From contig NC_079891.1 of the NCBI RefSeq assembly GCF_024868665.1, positions 22,661,399 through 22,725,398 of the forward strand: a stretch of 64,000 bases of DNA. Reading direction: 5' to 3'. The translations under genes and the position numbers were made by a program. Below are positions 21,775-33,500 of the stretch, piece after piece. Below the pieces are notes generated by a model. It ran no database searches, had not been told where the DNA came from, and was given only the letters and a program-made list of their open reading frames with translations. Every line of letters begins with the position of its first letter. Position 1 is the stretch's first letter. Source of the DNA: Triplophysa rosa (taxonomy: Eukaryota > Chordata > Actinopteri > Cypriniformes > Nemacheilidae).

Positions 21775-23636
21775 ATGACGGGGATCCTGACTGTCTTCCT
21801 AGAACAATGGTGCGCATGCGCCCCAGCACCATGGGTGCTTCTCTCGATCCAGTGTGGTTATCGACTACAGTTTCTTTCGCGCCCCCCCTGCTTCGGCGGG
21901 GTAATCGCAACATTAGTCCCAGAAAGATATTCGCCTGTGCTGAGAGGGGAAATCCGTGCTCTCCTCCAGAAAGGAGCAATTCAAATGGTTCCGCGGGGGA
22001 ACACGGAAGACGGGTTTTACAGCCGTTACTTCCTCCTTCCAAAAAAGAGCGGGGGTTTACGGCTCATCCTAGACCTGAGACGAATGAACAAACATCTCAG
22101 ACAAATAAAATTCAAGATGCTTACGGTACGACATCTTCTGTGTTCCTTGCGTCCCTGAGACTGGTTAACATCAGTGGATCTAATCGATGCATACTTCCAC
22201 ATCTCAATTCACCCGGGGCACAGGAAGTTTCTGAGGTTCTCCTTCGAGGAGGTCACGTACGAATTTCAGGTCCTACCGTTCGTGCTGTCCCTAGCACCAC
22301 GTGTTTTTACGAAATGCATGGAGGCAGCACTGGCACCGTTGCGACACCAGGGCATGAGAGTGTTCGCCTATTTGGATGACCTGCTCCTAGCCTCAGACAG
22401 CAAAGAACAAGCAGTGTTACAGACACAAGCACTTGTTTCCCATTTGTGGGCTCTGGGGTTTCTAATAAATCTCGAAAAGAGCTCCCTGGTCCCAAAGCAG
22501 CAGATAATATATCTCGGTTTGGAGATAGATTCCGTACAGAACACAGCTATGCTGTCCGTACGAAGGGTCGAGGTTTTCCGCAGCTGCCTGGCTCAGTTTC
22601 AGCTGGGCAAACGGGTCCGTTTTCATTTAATATTGAGACTGCTGGGGCTCATGGCCTCAATGATAGCGGCAGTCCGGTTGGGTCTCCTCTTTATGCGTGC
22701 CTTCCAGAGATGGGTACTGAGCACGAGATTAAATGCGGCACAGCATCTGCACAGATGGTTGATGATCACGCCTTCATGCGTTCAGACTCTGGTTCCCTGG
22801 GGAAACCCAGTTTTGTTATCGGAGGGAGTTCCTCTGGGCAGGGTGACATCACGTATTGTGGTGTCGACAGATGTGTCGCTACATGGATGGGGAGCTCTGT
22901 GCCAGCAGAGCTCCATAAGAGGATAATGGTCAGCGGCACTAAGACAGCGTCACATACATTTTCTGGAGCTGCAGGCTGTTCGTCTGGCGCTGAAACACTT
23001 TGCCTGGCTTCTGCGGGACAAACATGTGTTAGTCAGGATGGACAACACGACAGTGGTGTCTTATATAAAAAGGCAAGGGGGACGACTCACTCTCTTCCCC
23101 TGTTGCAGGTGGCACGAAAGCTCCTGTTTTGGAGCAGCGAACATGTTGCGTCGCTCAGAGCGGTTTAAGTCCCAGGTATGCTGTCCAGAGGCGGCCCGAA
23201 GGTCAGGGAGTGGCGCTTACATCCGCGAGTGGTGGCGCAGATGTGGGATTGGTTCGGCAAAGCCGAGGTGGATCTCTTTGCGTCCGCGGAGAACACACAC
23301 TGTCCACTGTTTTTCTCGATCACAGACAGGAGCGCCCCACTGGGGGTGGATGCGCTGTCGCATGTATGGCCCCGTACCCTGTTATACGCATTCCCGCCGG
23401 TGGACATGATACAACCTACTCTAGACCGAGTACGTCAGGAGGGTCTGTCACTAATTCCAGTGGCACCTCGTTGGCCGGCACGGACATGGTTCATGGGTAT
23501 CATGGAGTTGTTGTCAGAGGCACCGTGGCGTCTTCCCCACTCCTACAACCTACTATCACAAGCAGGAGGGCAGATTCTGCATCCTCGTCCGGAGCTTTGG
23601 TCTCTGTGGGCTTACCCGCTGAAAGGGAGAACCTGA
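21775..23636 (+). pseudogene. DIRS-1 reverse transcriptase / RNase H
   Basis: The coding order is FLLPKKSGGLRLILDLRRMN, a TGA at 22,156-22,158, VDLIDAYFHI, LPFVLSLAPRVFTK, the catalytic FAYLDDLLLAS, then the RNase H-like VVSTDVSLHGWGALC and VRMDNTTVVSYIKRQGG, ending in the DIRS-specific DLFASAENTHCPLFFS block. At least one stop and several frameshifts break it. The order and motifs are typical of DIRS rather than LTR elements. Confidence 0.8.
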
Positions 23637-23639
23637 TGG

Positions 23640-23957
23640 CAGCGGGGTCCCCTTAATGTGGTTGAAACGATTCAGAGTGCTAGAGCGCCATCGACAAGAG
23701 GACTTTATGCGCTGAAATTGCGCATATTTGAAAAGTGGTGTGGGCAAAGAGCGTTATCACCGCATCAGTGCCCGATTGCGGAGGTTTAGATGTTCCTGCA
23801 GGAATTCCACTATAAAAGTGTATTTGGCGGCAATCTCGGCCTGTCATGAGGGCATAAACGGTGCTACCTCGAGCGCACACCCACTCGCTGTTCGGTTCCT
23901 GAAAAGGCCACGACGTCTGAGGCCCGTTGTAAAATCACTGGTCCTGTCATGGGATAC
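23640..23957 (+). pseudogene. DIRS-1 tyrosine recombinase, N-terminal fragment
   Basis: In broken frames the sequence encodes an SAM-like N-terminal domain of a DIRS recombinase (SARAPSTRGLYALKLRIFEK, then a segment equivalent to the core-binding domain). The catalytic R-H-R-Y part is absent; unrelated AT-rich DNA starts near 23,957. Confidence 0.6.
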
Positions 23958-24278
23958 TGTTGCTTTTTCATTTTACCAATTTATAAATTCAACCATTTTA
24001 ATTTAATTCACTTTTTTTATTTAACAGACGAATCATTTCGTACTACAGTGAAAACATGTTATTTTATTGTATGGTAGACACACGTTTTCTTATGTTCACA
24101 GTTTAAACACATGACCTCAGTTCAGGGTGTACCGTTATTTCTGTTAATGGTAAACGATTGGCACCCTGTGCCGCCATGCAGTTCACCATTATTTTACGTC
24201 TAATTTTTTTACAGTGTAGGACAATCTCCTTGGGGAAAACTGTTCATGCAGTGCTATAGGAATTACAGTGCAGTCTTC

Positions 24279-26914
24279 CTACACCTCCTGACGTTCCTGT
24301 CTGTTGGGCCACAAATTCTCATCCACATCACAACGAATATCTTCTCTTGCGACGCAGCGTGGAAAGAATCTTTTAGAGTGTCTTATCCAGCCTCTGCAGG
24401 CATCTGCTGTGATGTCATCACACGCTGTATCCATGGCAGCCAGAAGGGTCATCTGTGTATGTGGCTGGCGATCATATACTTTCAATCTCCATGCTGAGAA
24501 AAATTCCTCAATGGGGTTAAGGAATGGAGAGTAGGGTGAGAGGAACTCCATCAGCAAACCATTGCCTGATGATGTTGGAGCGATGGAAACTGACATTGTC
24601 CCAAACTATCACGTACTTTGGCAGGTCATCTCCAATCTGACCCCTCTCTTGTTCAGGGATGAGATCCTTGTAGAGTGTCTAAAAAGGTGACAAGACGCTC
24701 TGTATTGTATGGCCCAATAATGGGAATATGCGTTAGCACACCATTGTCATAGATAGCAGCACCCATGGTTATGTTCCCGCCATGGTTATGTTCCCGCCCC
24801 ATTGGCCTGGCACATCAACTGTAGCTCTGTGGCCGATAATATTTCGACCACGCCTTCTGCGTTTCGTTAGGTTGAAGCCAGCCTCATCCATGTAGATGAA
24901 GCTGTGCGGTGGTCAGGGCCGGATTATCCAATGGGCATTATGGGCACAGGCCCAGGGGCCCATGCGTGCTTGGGGCCCAAGAAAGGGGGAGAAAATGTTT
25001 TCGCTATATTCATTCTGCCGTGTGCCTCTCTGGCCGCACACACGCAAGTGCGCACACAAAACCGTGTTTCTAACGTACGCAAGTCTGTCTCTTGATTTAG
25101 TAACTTTTACAAGCCCTTTAGCAGCTTTTGTTCAGAAGCACAATGCGATAAATCAAGCGACTTTCCGATAAACTTTAGCTTTCAGTGGGAAAATGTCCCC
25201 CGCGAGCGCAAGGTCTCTCTTTCCCCGCGCAGGGATCGTCTCATTGAGCGGCAGGAAGAAGCAGCACATTCCACAGGTGACTCCTGAATGAAATGAGTAC
25301 AAAACAGCATTTCCAACAACCTGTCACTGTTATCGACTGTTTGAATGTGTAAACATGAACCCATTTCGTCTGTAAATATGCACATGGTTACCATGACAGA
25401 GGCTGTGTGAAAGAATATAGCCAAAATCGCCGCTTTTTATAGAAACTGAAAAGATGTAAATGAGAACGGCTTTGTTGTGAATATAAGATATAGGTTAAGT
25501 TAGAATACCCTCACGGTTGTCTTTAAAATCTTAAAAAGGTAAGAGTTTTTTTACATGTATTTGGTGTGTCTTCGCCAATAATTAATTTTATATTGATGTT
25601 GATCAGGTCTATCTGCCTTAATTTACCGACTTTTAGCCTAAGTTATTAGAAAATCCAGAGTGCTTTTACATACATTGCAAAATGTTTACTTACACAGACT
25701 CGTAACAGTACTACTAATATTCGTTAATGCCGTTTACCATTACACGCTTGCATAAGAACGTGAGTCGCGAAGTGCTTGTTACACAAATAAAGTTGAACAA
25801 ATGGACAAATTACTCTTATAGTATAATCATTGACAAAGTCTGCCCTTTTATTCTTAGAAAAATGAATTTATGTATGTGGGGGGGGGGTCTACAAGACACT
25901 TGTGCCCAGGGGCCCCTGAATTCTTAATCCGGGCCTGGCGGTGGTTCACTTGTTTCCAGTTCCATTATACGCTAGATCCAGAAGACACAAAATGAGTTTT
26001 ATAAATTGCATGCATTTTCATTTTGGCCAAGATACAGTTACATCAAATGTGTACAGCACATATTGCATCTTCTTTTCTACAGCCATAGCAAATGTGTAAA
26101 GGTCACACTTACTGTACTGTATATCACTATACGACGTTGTACTGTTTACTGGGAGGTACAGTTGCTGCATGCTCATACATGTTTTACCTGTACATACTGG
26201 TAGCGCAGCTCCTTCACTCTTTCACCATTTCTTTCAAAAGGAACAGTATACTGCTGCTTCATATTCATTTTGGTGTCTTTTCATCAACCCTGTCAATGGT
26301 TGAGATGCTGACTGTTTGGATGTTTTCAAAGATGTTGTTGTCCTCTATAATGGCACTCTTTAGCTCACTTAGTCTTATGGCATTGTTTTCTACTACCATG
26401 GTGCAAATAGCCTCCTCCTGTTCAGGTGTGAAAAGGGGCCCTCTGCCACCCCTGTGAAGTTGTCTTGCAGTCCTATGTGGAAAAAATATAGTAATGCAAA
26501 ACACAAAATTGAGTAAGATAAAAATGTCACTGTTTACGTAAAGTATACTTACTGTATATTGTAAAATGCAAGTGGAATACTGTAATATTGTATGAAGCAT
26601 TAGAGGAAGTATACAGTATTATAGTACAGTGCCTATTGTTAGATTACATACCTGTTCTGTCGACAAAAAGTCTGAATGATTGAGGACACAGTTGTTCTCC
26701 CAACATTTGGCTGCACCCTTCTACCAGCCTCGGACATTATAAGCCTGTGATTGAGAACGTGGTCTACAAGTGTGGCTCTTATCTCATCAGGAACACGCAT
26801 ATGTCCTTGGCCTCTTGCTCCGTTTTGCCTCCCAACTCCACTGCCACGCAGCCTCACTCTTCTTCTTCTTCTTCTTCCTGGCTGTTGACCCCGTCCAATT
26901 CCTTGTCCTTCCAT
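24279..26914 (-). pseudogene. Tc1/IS630-like (DDE_3) transposase gene, split by a hAT
   Basis: Three exons are visible. Exon A (26,652-26,914) has an Arg-rich start and a helix-turn-helix with EIRATLVDHVLNHRLIMSEAG. Exon B (26,188-26,472) has GGRGPLFTPEQEEAICTMVV and ends in RVKELRYQYVQ. Exon C (25,971 down to the TAG at 24,279) is the catalytic domain. The DDE acidic residues are visible in FIYMDEAGF, VIVWDNVSFH and FLNPIEEFFSAW. Exon C is cut by a 1,024-bp hAT at 24,914-25,937. A 17-bp tandem duplication near 24,770-24,800 also shifts the frame. Splice sites are GT/AG. Confidence 0.75.
24914..25937. mobile_element. Non-autonomous hAT, 1,024 bp, with 8-bp target duplication
   Basis: The left end CAGGGCCGGATTAT and right end (complement CAGGCCCGGATTAA) form terminal inverted repeats, with subterminal caggggccc-type palindromes. 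The 8-bp duplication gcggtggt flanks it exactly at 24,906-24,913 and 25,938-25,945, diagnostic of hAT transposition. No transposase is encoded. It sits inside the catalytic exon of the Tc1/IS630-like gene, so it is the younger insertion. Confidence 0.92.
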
Positions 26915-26989
26915 TGTCAGACATTGTAACATTGTGTTGCGCTCCAGCTATATATATACTTGCCAGTTGATGGTTCATGAGATGCACCT

Positions 26990-28757
26990 TCGTTAGAGAA
27001 AGTCAAGATTCACCTGGGAGCAATTTACCAATTCAGGACAGATTTAGAAAAGAAGTCTAATGGAAATGTATAGAAATATGCTTGATACATTATGACAACT
27101 TGTTCAACCATTTTGCATGTAAAGACTTATGCTATTAACAAATGACTAGATGTTTAGAGGGGTTAGACAATTGCACAGTGAACTATGATACATTTTGAGC
27201 AACATGACAATAGCAACTGATAATGTAGGAAACAGCAGAGTACATAATCATTTGCATGGATGTACCAAAGCATTTGCAACTTATTCAAATGAGATTCTGC
27301 TGCCTTCTGCTGGACACGTCATGGTTCAGAACATGTTTCCCATTTGGTTTTAATTACTGCATTGGGTTGAAAAAAGGCAAGTCACGTTAGATTGTTCCAG
27401 GTGTTATTGTAGTTTTTATTATAACATTTTCCATATTCCCTATTTCTATACTAACATTTGCATTCTCAGCTGTTAATTTTGACTGTTGGGTTATTTCAGC
27501 ACCTGGCTCAATTGAATTGTTTGTTTTGTAAACTTTTCTCTCTTAGACATATGAATATAGGAACAATACCTGTGTCCGCATAAAAAATGTCCATAGATCG
27601 CCAGAATAGATTTAGTTTTCTGCTCTGGAGGGGATCACTTGTGGTAAGAAAGCAATCTGACCCAATAGATAAATGCCCAGGCTGTATATAATAGGCATGA
27701 CATTAATTTGTGAAAACACAGAAAGTGTACACAGTGTTTAGGGAGCGTCTCAAAAAGATGAGCTTAAATTGCTCTGTGTGCAGTGCAGGGCTCATAATGA
27801 TAAAATAATATTAAGACAGCAACAAAGAAGGCTTTGTTAAGCTTGCATGGCTGTTTATAGGCATCCGAATGGATGATTGATGCAAGCAAGATTCAGGAAG
27901 TAAGGGGGTGCTCTGACCAATGAGAAGACAGTGTTTCTTCCAAATATTAATATTTGGTCCATTTTGAAATGGTGCCGTGTGAAAGCGAACCAAACCAAGA
28001 AGAAAATACTACACTGTAACAATTTTACTTGTTTCTGAAGAAAACACCTTTAAGGTTGTAACACACCGGACGAGAAGCAAAGCACCATGCCATGTTTATA
28101 AAAACAGCACATTAACATAAAAAAGTCCTTATAGGCTACATAATTGATTCTAGCATAGAAATAACAGATGCAATAAATCATTAGCAATTTTACCAATGTG
28201 ACACAGAGCGTATTTATAGATTAACATTTAAAAGCCACCTATTGTTCAATAAAACTAGTATGAAAATGAGCTAAAACTGGCCCATCTTGCATCATGAATA
28301 AACTTTGGACATGAGCTTGTGCATACAGACTGTGCACGTCTGGTGTGCGATACCGGCGAGTTGTCAAACCGCCTTCATTACTGTCAATCACTACTGTACA
28401 AGGAAATCAGAGTAACTCTTTTCAAATTCTGTGTCCATCATATACAACAAGATTTTCAAATCTGTCAAATCCAACTCCAGATTCATAAAGGAGCCATGCA
28501 GTCTAATCTATCTAAATGAACAACAGACTGCACGGTGCAACAGATCTTCAATTCATTTGAACATTTCTTGGTAGATCTTACATGTAAAATTATAAATTCA
28601 TTCTGTGCTTTGAATGATCCCCTATTGCAATTAAAATTGAAGGAATGTGTCACACAGATGTGCTGGAAGACACTAGTCGCTGAAGTCGTGCTTTCTCTAG
28701 CTCCAACATGGAAATCTGTAGATTTTGTTGAATCACCTCCTGCGTGGAAACACACAA
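26990..28757. other. Unassigned AT-rich interval
   Basis: I find no gene. Short open frames such as 28,483-28,755 (-) lack codon bias or family motifs. A gtgtgaaagcgaaccaaacc stretch near 27,977 looks like a decayed transposon end. Confidence 0.4.
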
Positions 28758-30273
28758 CCCAGTCAACACGATGATGTCACAGTGATCTCACAATGATGTC
28801 ACCATGAGCTTTCAGAATACTCATGATGAGGTCAAAATGTAACCTCACAGCAAACTCACACAAACTGTGTGCTCAAACTGTGATCTAACTCTTGTACTGT
28901 GAGCTTAGAGGTTTAGATGTGACTGGTTTGTCATTTGAAGTCACCATTATGTTGATGAGTGTTTGACTTAGTTGAGCTCTTGACTCTACAGTGTTTGTCA
29001 TCTTTTCCTCTGGCTGCTGGAACTGTGTGTTTACTGTATAGAGCACAGCCGTTATATTGAGTAATGGCAAAGAGTCTTTGATGATAGTATGATCATGGGT
29101 AAATGTTGAGGAGAAAACTGTCAGTTTGTGTGATAGTACAGAGTGAGATTCTGCTGGTTTGACATAATCAGATAATTCAAAGGTCTTTTAAATGCATTAT
29201 GCACATATTTATTGGAACAAATTGTTTACACACAAATACATCAAGAATCAGCATATTAAACTCAACAATCAGCAGAATGAAAACTTCACGGTGCAATGCA
29301 TGCTGGGTAACATCACTGTTTAAAACTCATTCATGACTCCCAGCATGCACTGCGCATGAAGCTTCTCAGTTTATTCTTACCATTGTTGAGGTTCATACAC
29401 TGAGTCTTGATGTATTTGTGTCTTAATTATAAATTGTTGCAATGTTTATGTGTATAATTAATTTAGAAGACCTTTATAATATTTGTTTTCAAAAGAGCTG
29501 AATCTCACTGTAGCGGGTTCGCTAGGGTAAGGAAGGAAGAGGACGAGGTTGGCGAGTCTGACACGAACTTTTATTCCACACGAAACAACAAAAATTAAAG
29601 TAAACAGCACATAAATCCACGGCTTTTCCTTCAGCCTGGTTTCAGACGATCCACGTCTAAGAAAGTCCTCCGTTCTCTCCCGAGAGGTTTGGTAACGTGG
29701 CAGTCCGAGTCTCGTCCGTCTCTCTCTCCCGATTGTGCCTTCCTCGGGTGTTTATATTGTCTCCCCGCGCCCTTACTGGAACGAGAGACAGGTGTTGGCT
29801 GTTTGCAATTACTCCACTCACTTACCGCTCTTCTCCTAGCTCTCTCTCCTGCCGCATCCCTCGCTACACCACGCCCCCCTCGCCACACTCACTCTCTACT
29901 ATCACACATTTGGCAGCACAACACTGTTCTCCTCAACATTTACCCATGATCATACTATCATCAAAGACTCTTTGGCATTCCTCAACATAACGGATGTGCT
30001 CTATACAGTAAAAACACAGTTACAACAACCAGAGAAAGAGATAACAAACACTGTAGAATCAAGAGCTCAACTAAAGCAAACACTCATCAACATAATGGTG
30101 ACTTCAAATGACAAACCAGTCAAAACCTCTAAGCTCACAGTACAATAGTTAGATTACAGTTTGAGCACACAGTGAGTTTGCTGTGAGGTTACATTTTGAC
30201 CTCATCATGAGTATTCTGAAAGCTCATGGTGACATCATTGTGAGATCACTGTGACATCATCGTGTTGACTGGG
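28758..30273. mobile_element. DNA element with very long inverted ends, hit by a gypsy LTR
   Basis: 28,758-29,160 (starting cccagtcaacacgatgatg) is repeated in inverted orientation at about 29,888-30,273 plus 29,490-29,508. The right arm was split by the gypsy LTR at 29,509-29,887. The spacer contains a small inverted pair (gcatgctggg / cccagcatgc). There is no coding capacity. The right arm appears again at 38,604-38,989 in the duplicated block. Confidence 0.8.
29509..29887 (-). mobile_element. Lone LTR of Gmr1-like gypsy B
   Basis: The 379-bp LTR begins TGTAGCGGG and ends CGCCACA on the plus strand. The 5-bp duplication ctcac lies on both sides (29,504-29,508 and 29,888-29,892). There is no interior on either side. 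It matches 38,225-38,603, which is attached to the gypsy B interior, with only a few substitutions. Confidence 0.85.
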
Positions 30274-30334
30274 AATGTTTGTAACACTGTTAATAAATGG
30301 GACTGGACAATAATTCATACAGTAGACATCTGAC

Positions 30335-30886
30335 CTTGACCAGCGTGGTGTTGGTACATCGGAGAGCCCAATCTGAACCTCCTGTTTCCTCTGGAGCTGG
30401 ATGACTCCTTAAACTAGTGTCGCTCATCAATGTACCCAGACTCCCATTGACACGCTGCAAACATGACCGCAAAGCACAAGAAACCCTGCCCTGTAATGGT
30501 ACAAGTGCATAATTTAAAAAAGCTCCTCGTTCTGACAATATTTAATTAGATGAAACTTCTATTTGGAAAAGTGCAACTAGTACAATTCTAATTTTAACAA
30601 AGATGTATAATGTACATACACGTGGTGACACCAAGTGAGACGTGCAGGGTTTATCATAAACATTCACTTTTCAGAGAACCATAACATTGACACAATATCA
30701 GGAGACATTCTAGAACCACTCATTGCATATTTTTACCTCTCTCTCGTGATATCCTGTGCTTGAGCTACTTTGCCTTTGTGAGTTTAGCTTCAGTCGGCTC
30801 TGATACCACAGCTGTGCCTGTTCCAGAGCCTGCAGTCCAGCCCACAGGCTGTCCTTTTCTCTTTCCAAATCTTGCCGTCTCTTGAG
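30335..30886 (-). pseudogene. Two consecutive exons of an unidentified, possibly SAPCD-like gene (copy 1)
   Basis: Exon a (30,737-30,886, 150 nt) has a ctcttag acceptor and a gtaaaa donor and encodes a coiled stretch containing RRQDLEREKDSLWAGLQALE. Exon b (30,335-30,490, 156 nt) has a ccattacag acceptor and a gtcaga donor and encodes RVNGSLGTLMSDTSLRS and ALRCTNTTLVK. Both are open and in phase 0 with each other, so they look like real exons, not transposon debris. The first resembles the coiled segment of suppressor-APC-domain proteins, but I would not name the gene on that. Other exons are not found in the window, so this may be a fragment. Confidence 0.4.
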
Positions 30887-30889
30887 CTA

Positions 30890-31335
30890 AGAGACACAGG
30901 TGAACTGTAAGTGCGACATCTTTATGTAGTCTAACTGATTAGCAACTGACTCAAAATAATCCAGAACACAATAACCAATTTGTGAAATAATTCTTTGTAT
31001 TCTGGGCAGAGGTTGAATTGTAAAGAAAATCGAAGGGGCTGTTGTGATCCAGTTTGGTGATTTTCAGTTTTATACAGTAGGTGGTGCTGTTAATCTTCTG
31101 AAAAAGTGAAGAGTTTACAGATCCAAAGCAAGAAAATTGCTTTTGATCATCTTTCTAAATCCGATCTGGTCGAAGTCTAGCCTTACTACATGATATAGCA
31201 AACCGTCTCCCAGATTATTTCTGGCTCCGCACCAGCCGTCCAACCTGCGAACAGAGGGCGGGCTGAGAGCCGTGACGTAGACGCTAAGCGCCTAATTTAA
31301 GATTGTAGTTAGGGAAATCTAAAACGACAGCGGAC
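30890..31335. other. Interval between exon a and the RecQ-like fragment
   Basis: No gene is seen. It reads as intergenic or intronic sequence and recurs at 39,606-40,051. Confidence 0.35.
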
Positions 31336-31550
31336 ATGGAGACACGGGATGCTATTCGCTCTGTTGTGGAGAATATTCCCGGCATTTGCCAACTGAAGCC
31401 CGAACAAGAAGAGTGTTTGGTTCACATTTTGAATGGAGGTTGGCCCTACTCCCGACAGGTTTTGGGAAAAGTTTAATTTATCAACTGTTACCGATCGTCA
31501 GCGAGAAACTGGGGAGGCCAAAGTCCGGCAAGGCGATAATTGTGATTTAA
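31336..31550 (+). pseudogene. RecQ-like helicase N-terminal fragment (copy 1)
   Basis: ATG at 31,336 opens METRDAIRSVVENIPGI and KPEQEECLVHILNGG. After a small frameshift the Walker A block LPTGFGKSLIYQLLPIV is readable, then TAA at 31,548-31,550. This is the start of a RecQ-type DEAD/DEAH helicase fold of the kind found repeatedly in fish genomes. The remaining helicase motifs are absent. Confidence 0.6.
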
Positions 31551-31730
31551 CCCACCTCGGTGACACTGCTCCGTGATGGCAAGTCTGTGATGTTGTTACA
31601 TTAATGTACCGCTAGGTGGCACTTGATCTACTTGAGTTGCATAGAGATGCAGAGAGAGAAGAGAGAAGGAGAAGTTGAGATATGCTGAGCTGGTATGCAT
31701 GTGATCCTGAATGTGATAGCCGTGAATAAA

Positions 31731-31961
31731 TATAGCAGGCTCACCGGGACAAGGCAAAAAAGGATTGGGAAATGGAGCACTTACTGAAGCCATCCTCAGA
31801 AAATGTTGTAAAAAACGTCCTCGTCGCCAATTTTGTTATGTCTTAATGTAGACAAGAAGCTGGAGGCTGTAGATTCCTTTCAGTAACTTTATTCACGGCT
31901 ATCACATTCAGGATCACATGCATACCAGCTCAGCATATCTCAACTTCTCCTTCTCTCTGAA
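31731..31961 (-). mobile_element. Inverted leader of gypsy A (LTR end, PBS, gag start)
   Basis: On the minus strand this reads LTR 3' part ending in acataaca (31,834), a short spacer, a primer-binding-site-like TGGCGACGAGGACG (31,817-31,830), then ATG at 31,793 with MASVSAPFPNPFLPCPGEPA. It is the true 5' end of the element lying backwards between its own plus-strand LTR piece and its gag. Confidence 0.85.
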
Positions 31962-32181
31962 TGAACTGTTGTTTATATTTGGGTCAGTTCTGCTTTATTT
32001 GTTTAGTTTTTGGCTGACATGCAGCATTGCTTTGGCTTGCTTGTGGCCCAAACCTGGCAAACAGGAGCGGTCCACCCAAGTGCCATCATTCCATGCGGTA
32101 TGTGGGCCAGATGAGGGGTTATGGGGAGTAAGGTGTGGGCCGGATTTGGGCCGCAACGATTTGCTGGTTTGGTTGCTATCT

Positions 32182-32800
32182 GGGGAAGGTCAGAGATTGT
32201 TTTATATACTGCCCAATACCAGTGACGATCTAGCTGATGCTATTACGGCTTTGGAACAACACTTCATTCCGAAAAGAAATGTGGTCGTGGAAAGACATGC
32301 TTTCAGGAAACGCATACAGAGGATAGATGAAAGATAGTACGATACATTGCTGCATTAAGAGATTTAGCGACTACTTGTGAATTTGCTGACAATCTTGACG
32401 ATATGTTGCGTGATCAACTTGTTGAAAATATTGCTAACCCTCGCATTAGTGAAAGATTATTAGTGGAATCTAAATTGACACTGGAGACTGCAATTACAAT
32501 TGCCACACAGCTAGAGACCGCTGATGCTCAGGCGAAATCGTTGGCTACGAGTAACTTCGCTCCAGTTCAAGCTGTACATGCCACTCCTGCTTCTGGACGA
32601 CAGCGTCCTAAGGCAAAAATTAAAGCACGTACCTCATGAAAACAACCTGCTTCTGCTCCGTCAGCTCGAACATGCTTTCGCTGTGGCTCTGCTGGACATC
32701 TTGCAAATGCGCAGAACTGCCCCGCTGCATCTGCTAAATGTAAGAATTGCAATAAGATTGGACATTTTTCACGAGTCTGCCGTTCTGCTCCTACTCATTC
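32182..32800 (+). pseudogene. Gypsy A Gag (copy 1)
   Basis: After the 220-bp repeat the gag resumes at GEGQRLFYILPN, with ALEQHFIPKRNVVVERHAF. A frameshift lies near 32,330, then IVRYIAALRDLATTCEF and MLRDQLVENIANPRISERLL, a capsid core typical of Mag-type elements. A TGA at 32,637-32,639 interrupts the frame just before two zinc knuckles, CFRCGSAGHLANAQNC and CKNCNKIGHFSRVC. The same lesions occur in copy 2. Confidence 0.8.
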
Positions 32801-32801
32801 A

Positions 32802-33500
32802 GTGCATTCAGTTAAATTGCCAGAGGTCTGTATTTTCGATCTGCCTGGAGCGACTGATCGTCTGATGTGTGAAGTGACCGTACATGCCTCACCTACTGCT
32901 ACCCCTGTGTCTCTTCAACTTACTGTGGACTCTGGTTCGTCTGTGTCCATCCTGCCGAAACAACTGTATGAACAGCATTTTCGCACTGTGCCGTTGCAAG
33001 CCCCTGCTGCCCGTTTAGTTACTTACTTACAAGAGCCGATTTCAGTACTAGGATGTTTATCTGCTACGGTCACTAAATATGGCATCACCTGTCCTGCACA
33101 CTTCTTCATTGTCGACACTGGCACTGCTTTGCTAGGCATGGATCTGATTAAGGGACCTCAGCTGCAATTTACTGGACACACTGTGCTGCCGTCGGCACAA
33201 TCCGCTCCAGTCTGTGCTCTCCCCACTTCTCCATCACAGCGTGCTGCATTAGGCTGTGTGAACAACTTCACGCACAAGGTGAACATTTCTGACTCTGTAC
33301 CCCCTGTCAGATGCAAATTGCGTCGCTTACCTTTCTCCATGAGAGATGCTGTTTCCGCAGAACTGGAACGTCTCTTACAGGCTGGTGTGATTGAACGGAT
33401 TGATTCTTCTCCATGGGTTTCTCCGATTGTTGTGGTCCAAAAGAAAACGGGGGGATCCGCATGTGTGTGGACTTGCGAGGGCCCAACAAGGCAGTTATAG
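32802..33500 (+). pseudogene. Gypsy A protease and start of RT (copy 1)
   Basis: The frame continues from the zinc knuckles. The protease active site is LTVDSGSSVSILP and its C-terminal signature LLGMDLIKG. The RT N-terminus follows, with GVIERIDSSPWVSPIVVVQKK. The frame is lost at an A/G-rich run near 33,450 by one base, and RT goes on in the next frame. Confidence 0.8.

Larger units (their letters stand above)
19690..23957 (+). mobile_element. DIRS retrotransposon 1, 3' truncated
   Basis: DIRS elements are tyrosine-recombinase retrotransposons without LTRs or integrase. Here a terminal region (19,690-20,010, beginning near cattcagtcggtcc) is followed by a gag-like ORF, RT/RNase H and the start of the recombinase. 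Sequence with DIRS character stops near 23,957, so the recombinase catalytic half and the right terminal repeats are missing. A second DIRS lies in opposite orientation at 48.1-50.6 kb. Confidence 0.8.

Noticed and set aside
29631..29990. Open frames through the gypsy B LTR (also 38,413-38,706)
   Set aside because: LTR sequence is non-coding and the peptides show no conserved feature; they recur only because the LTR does.
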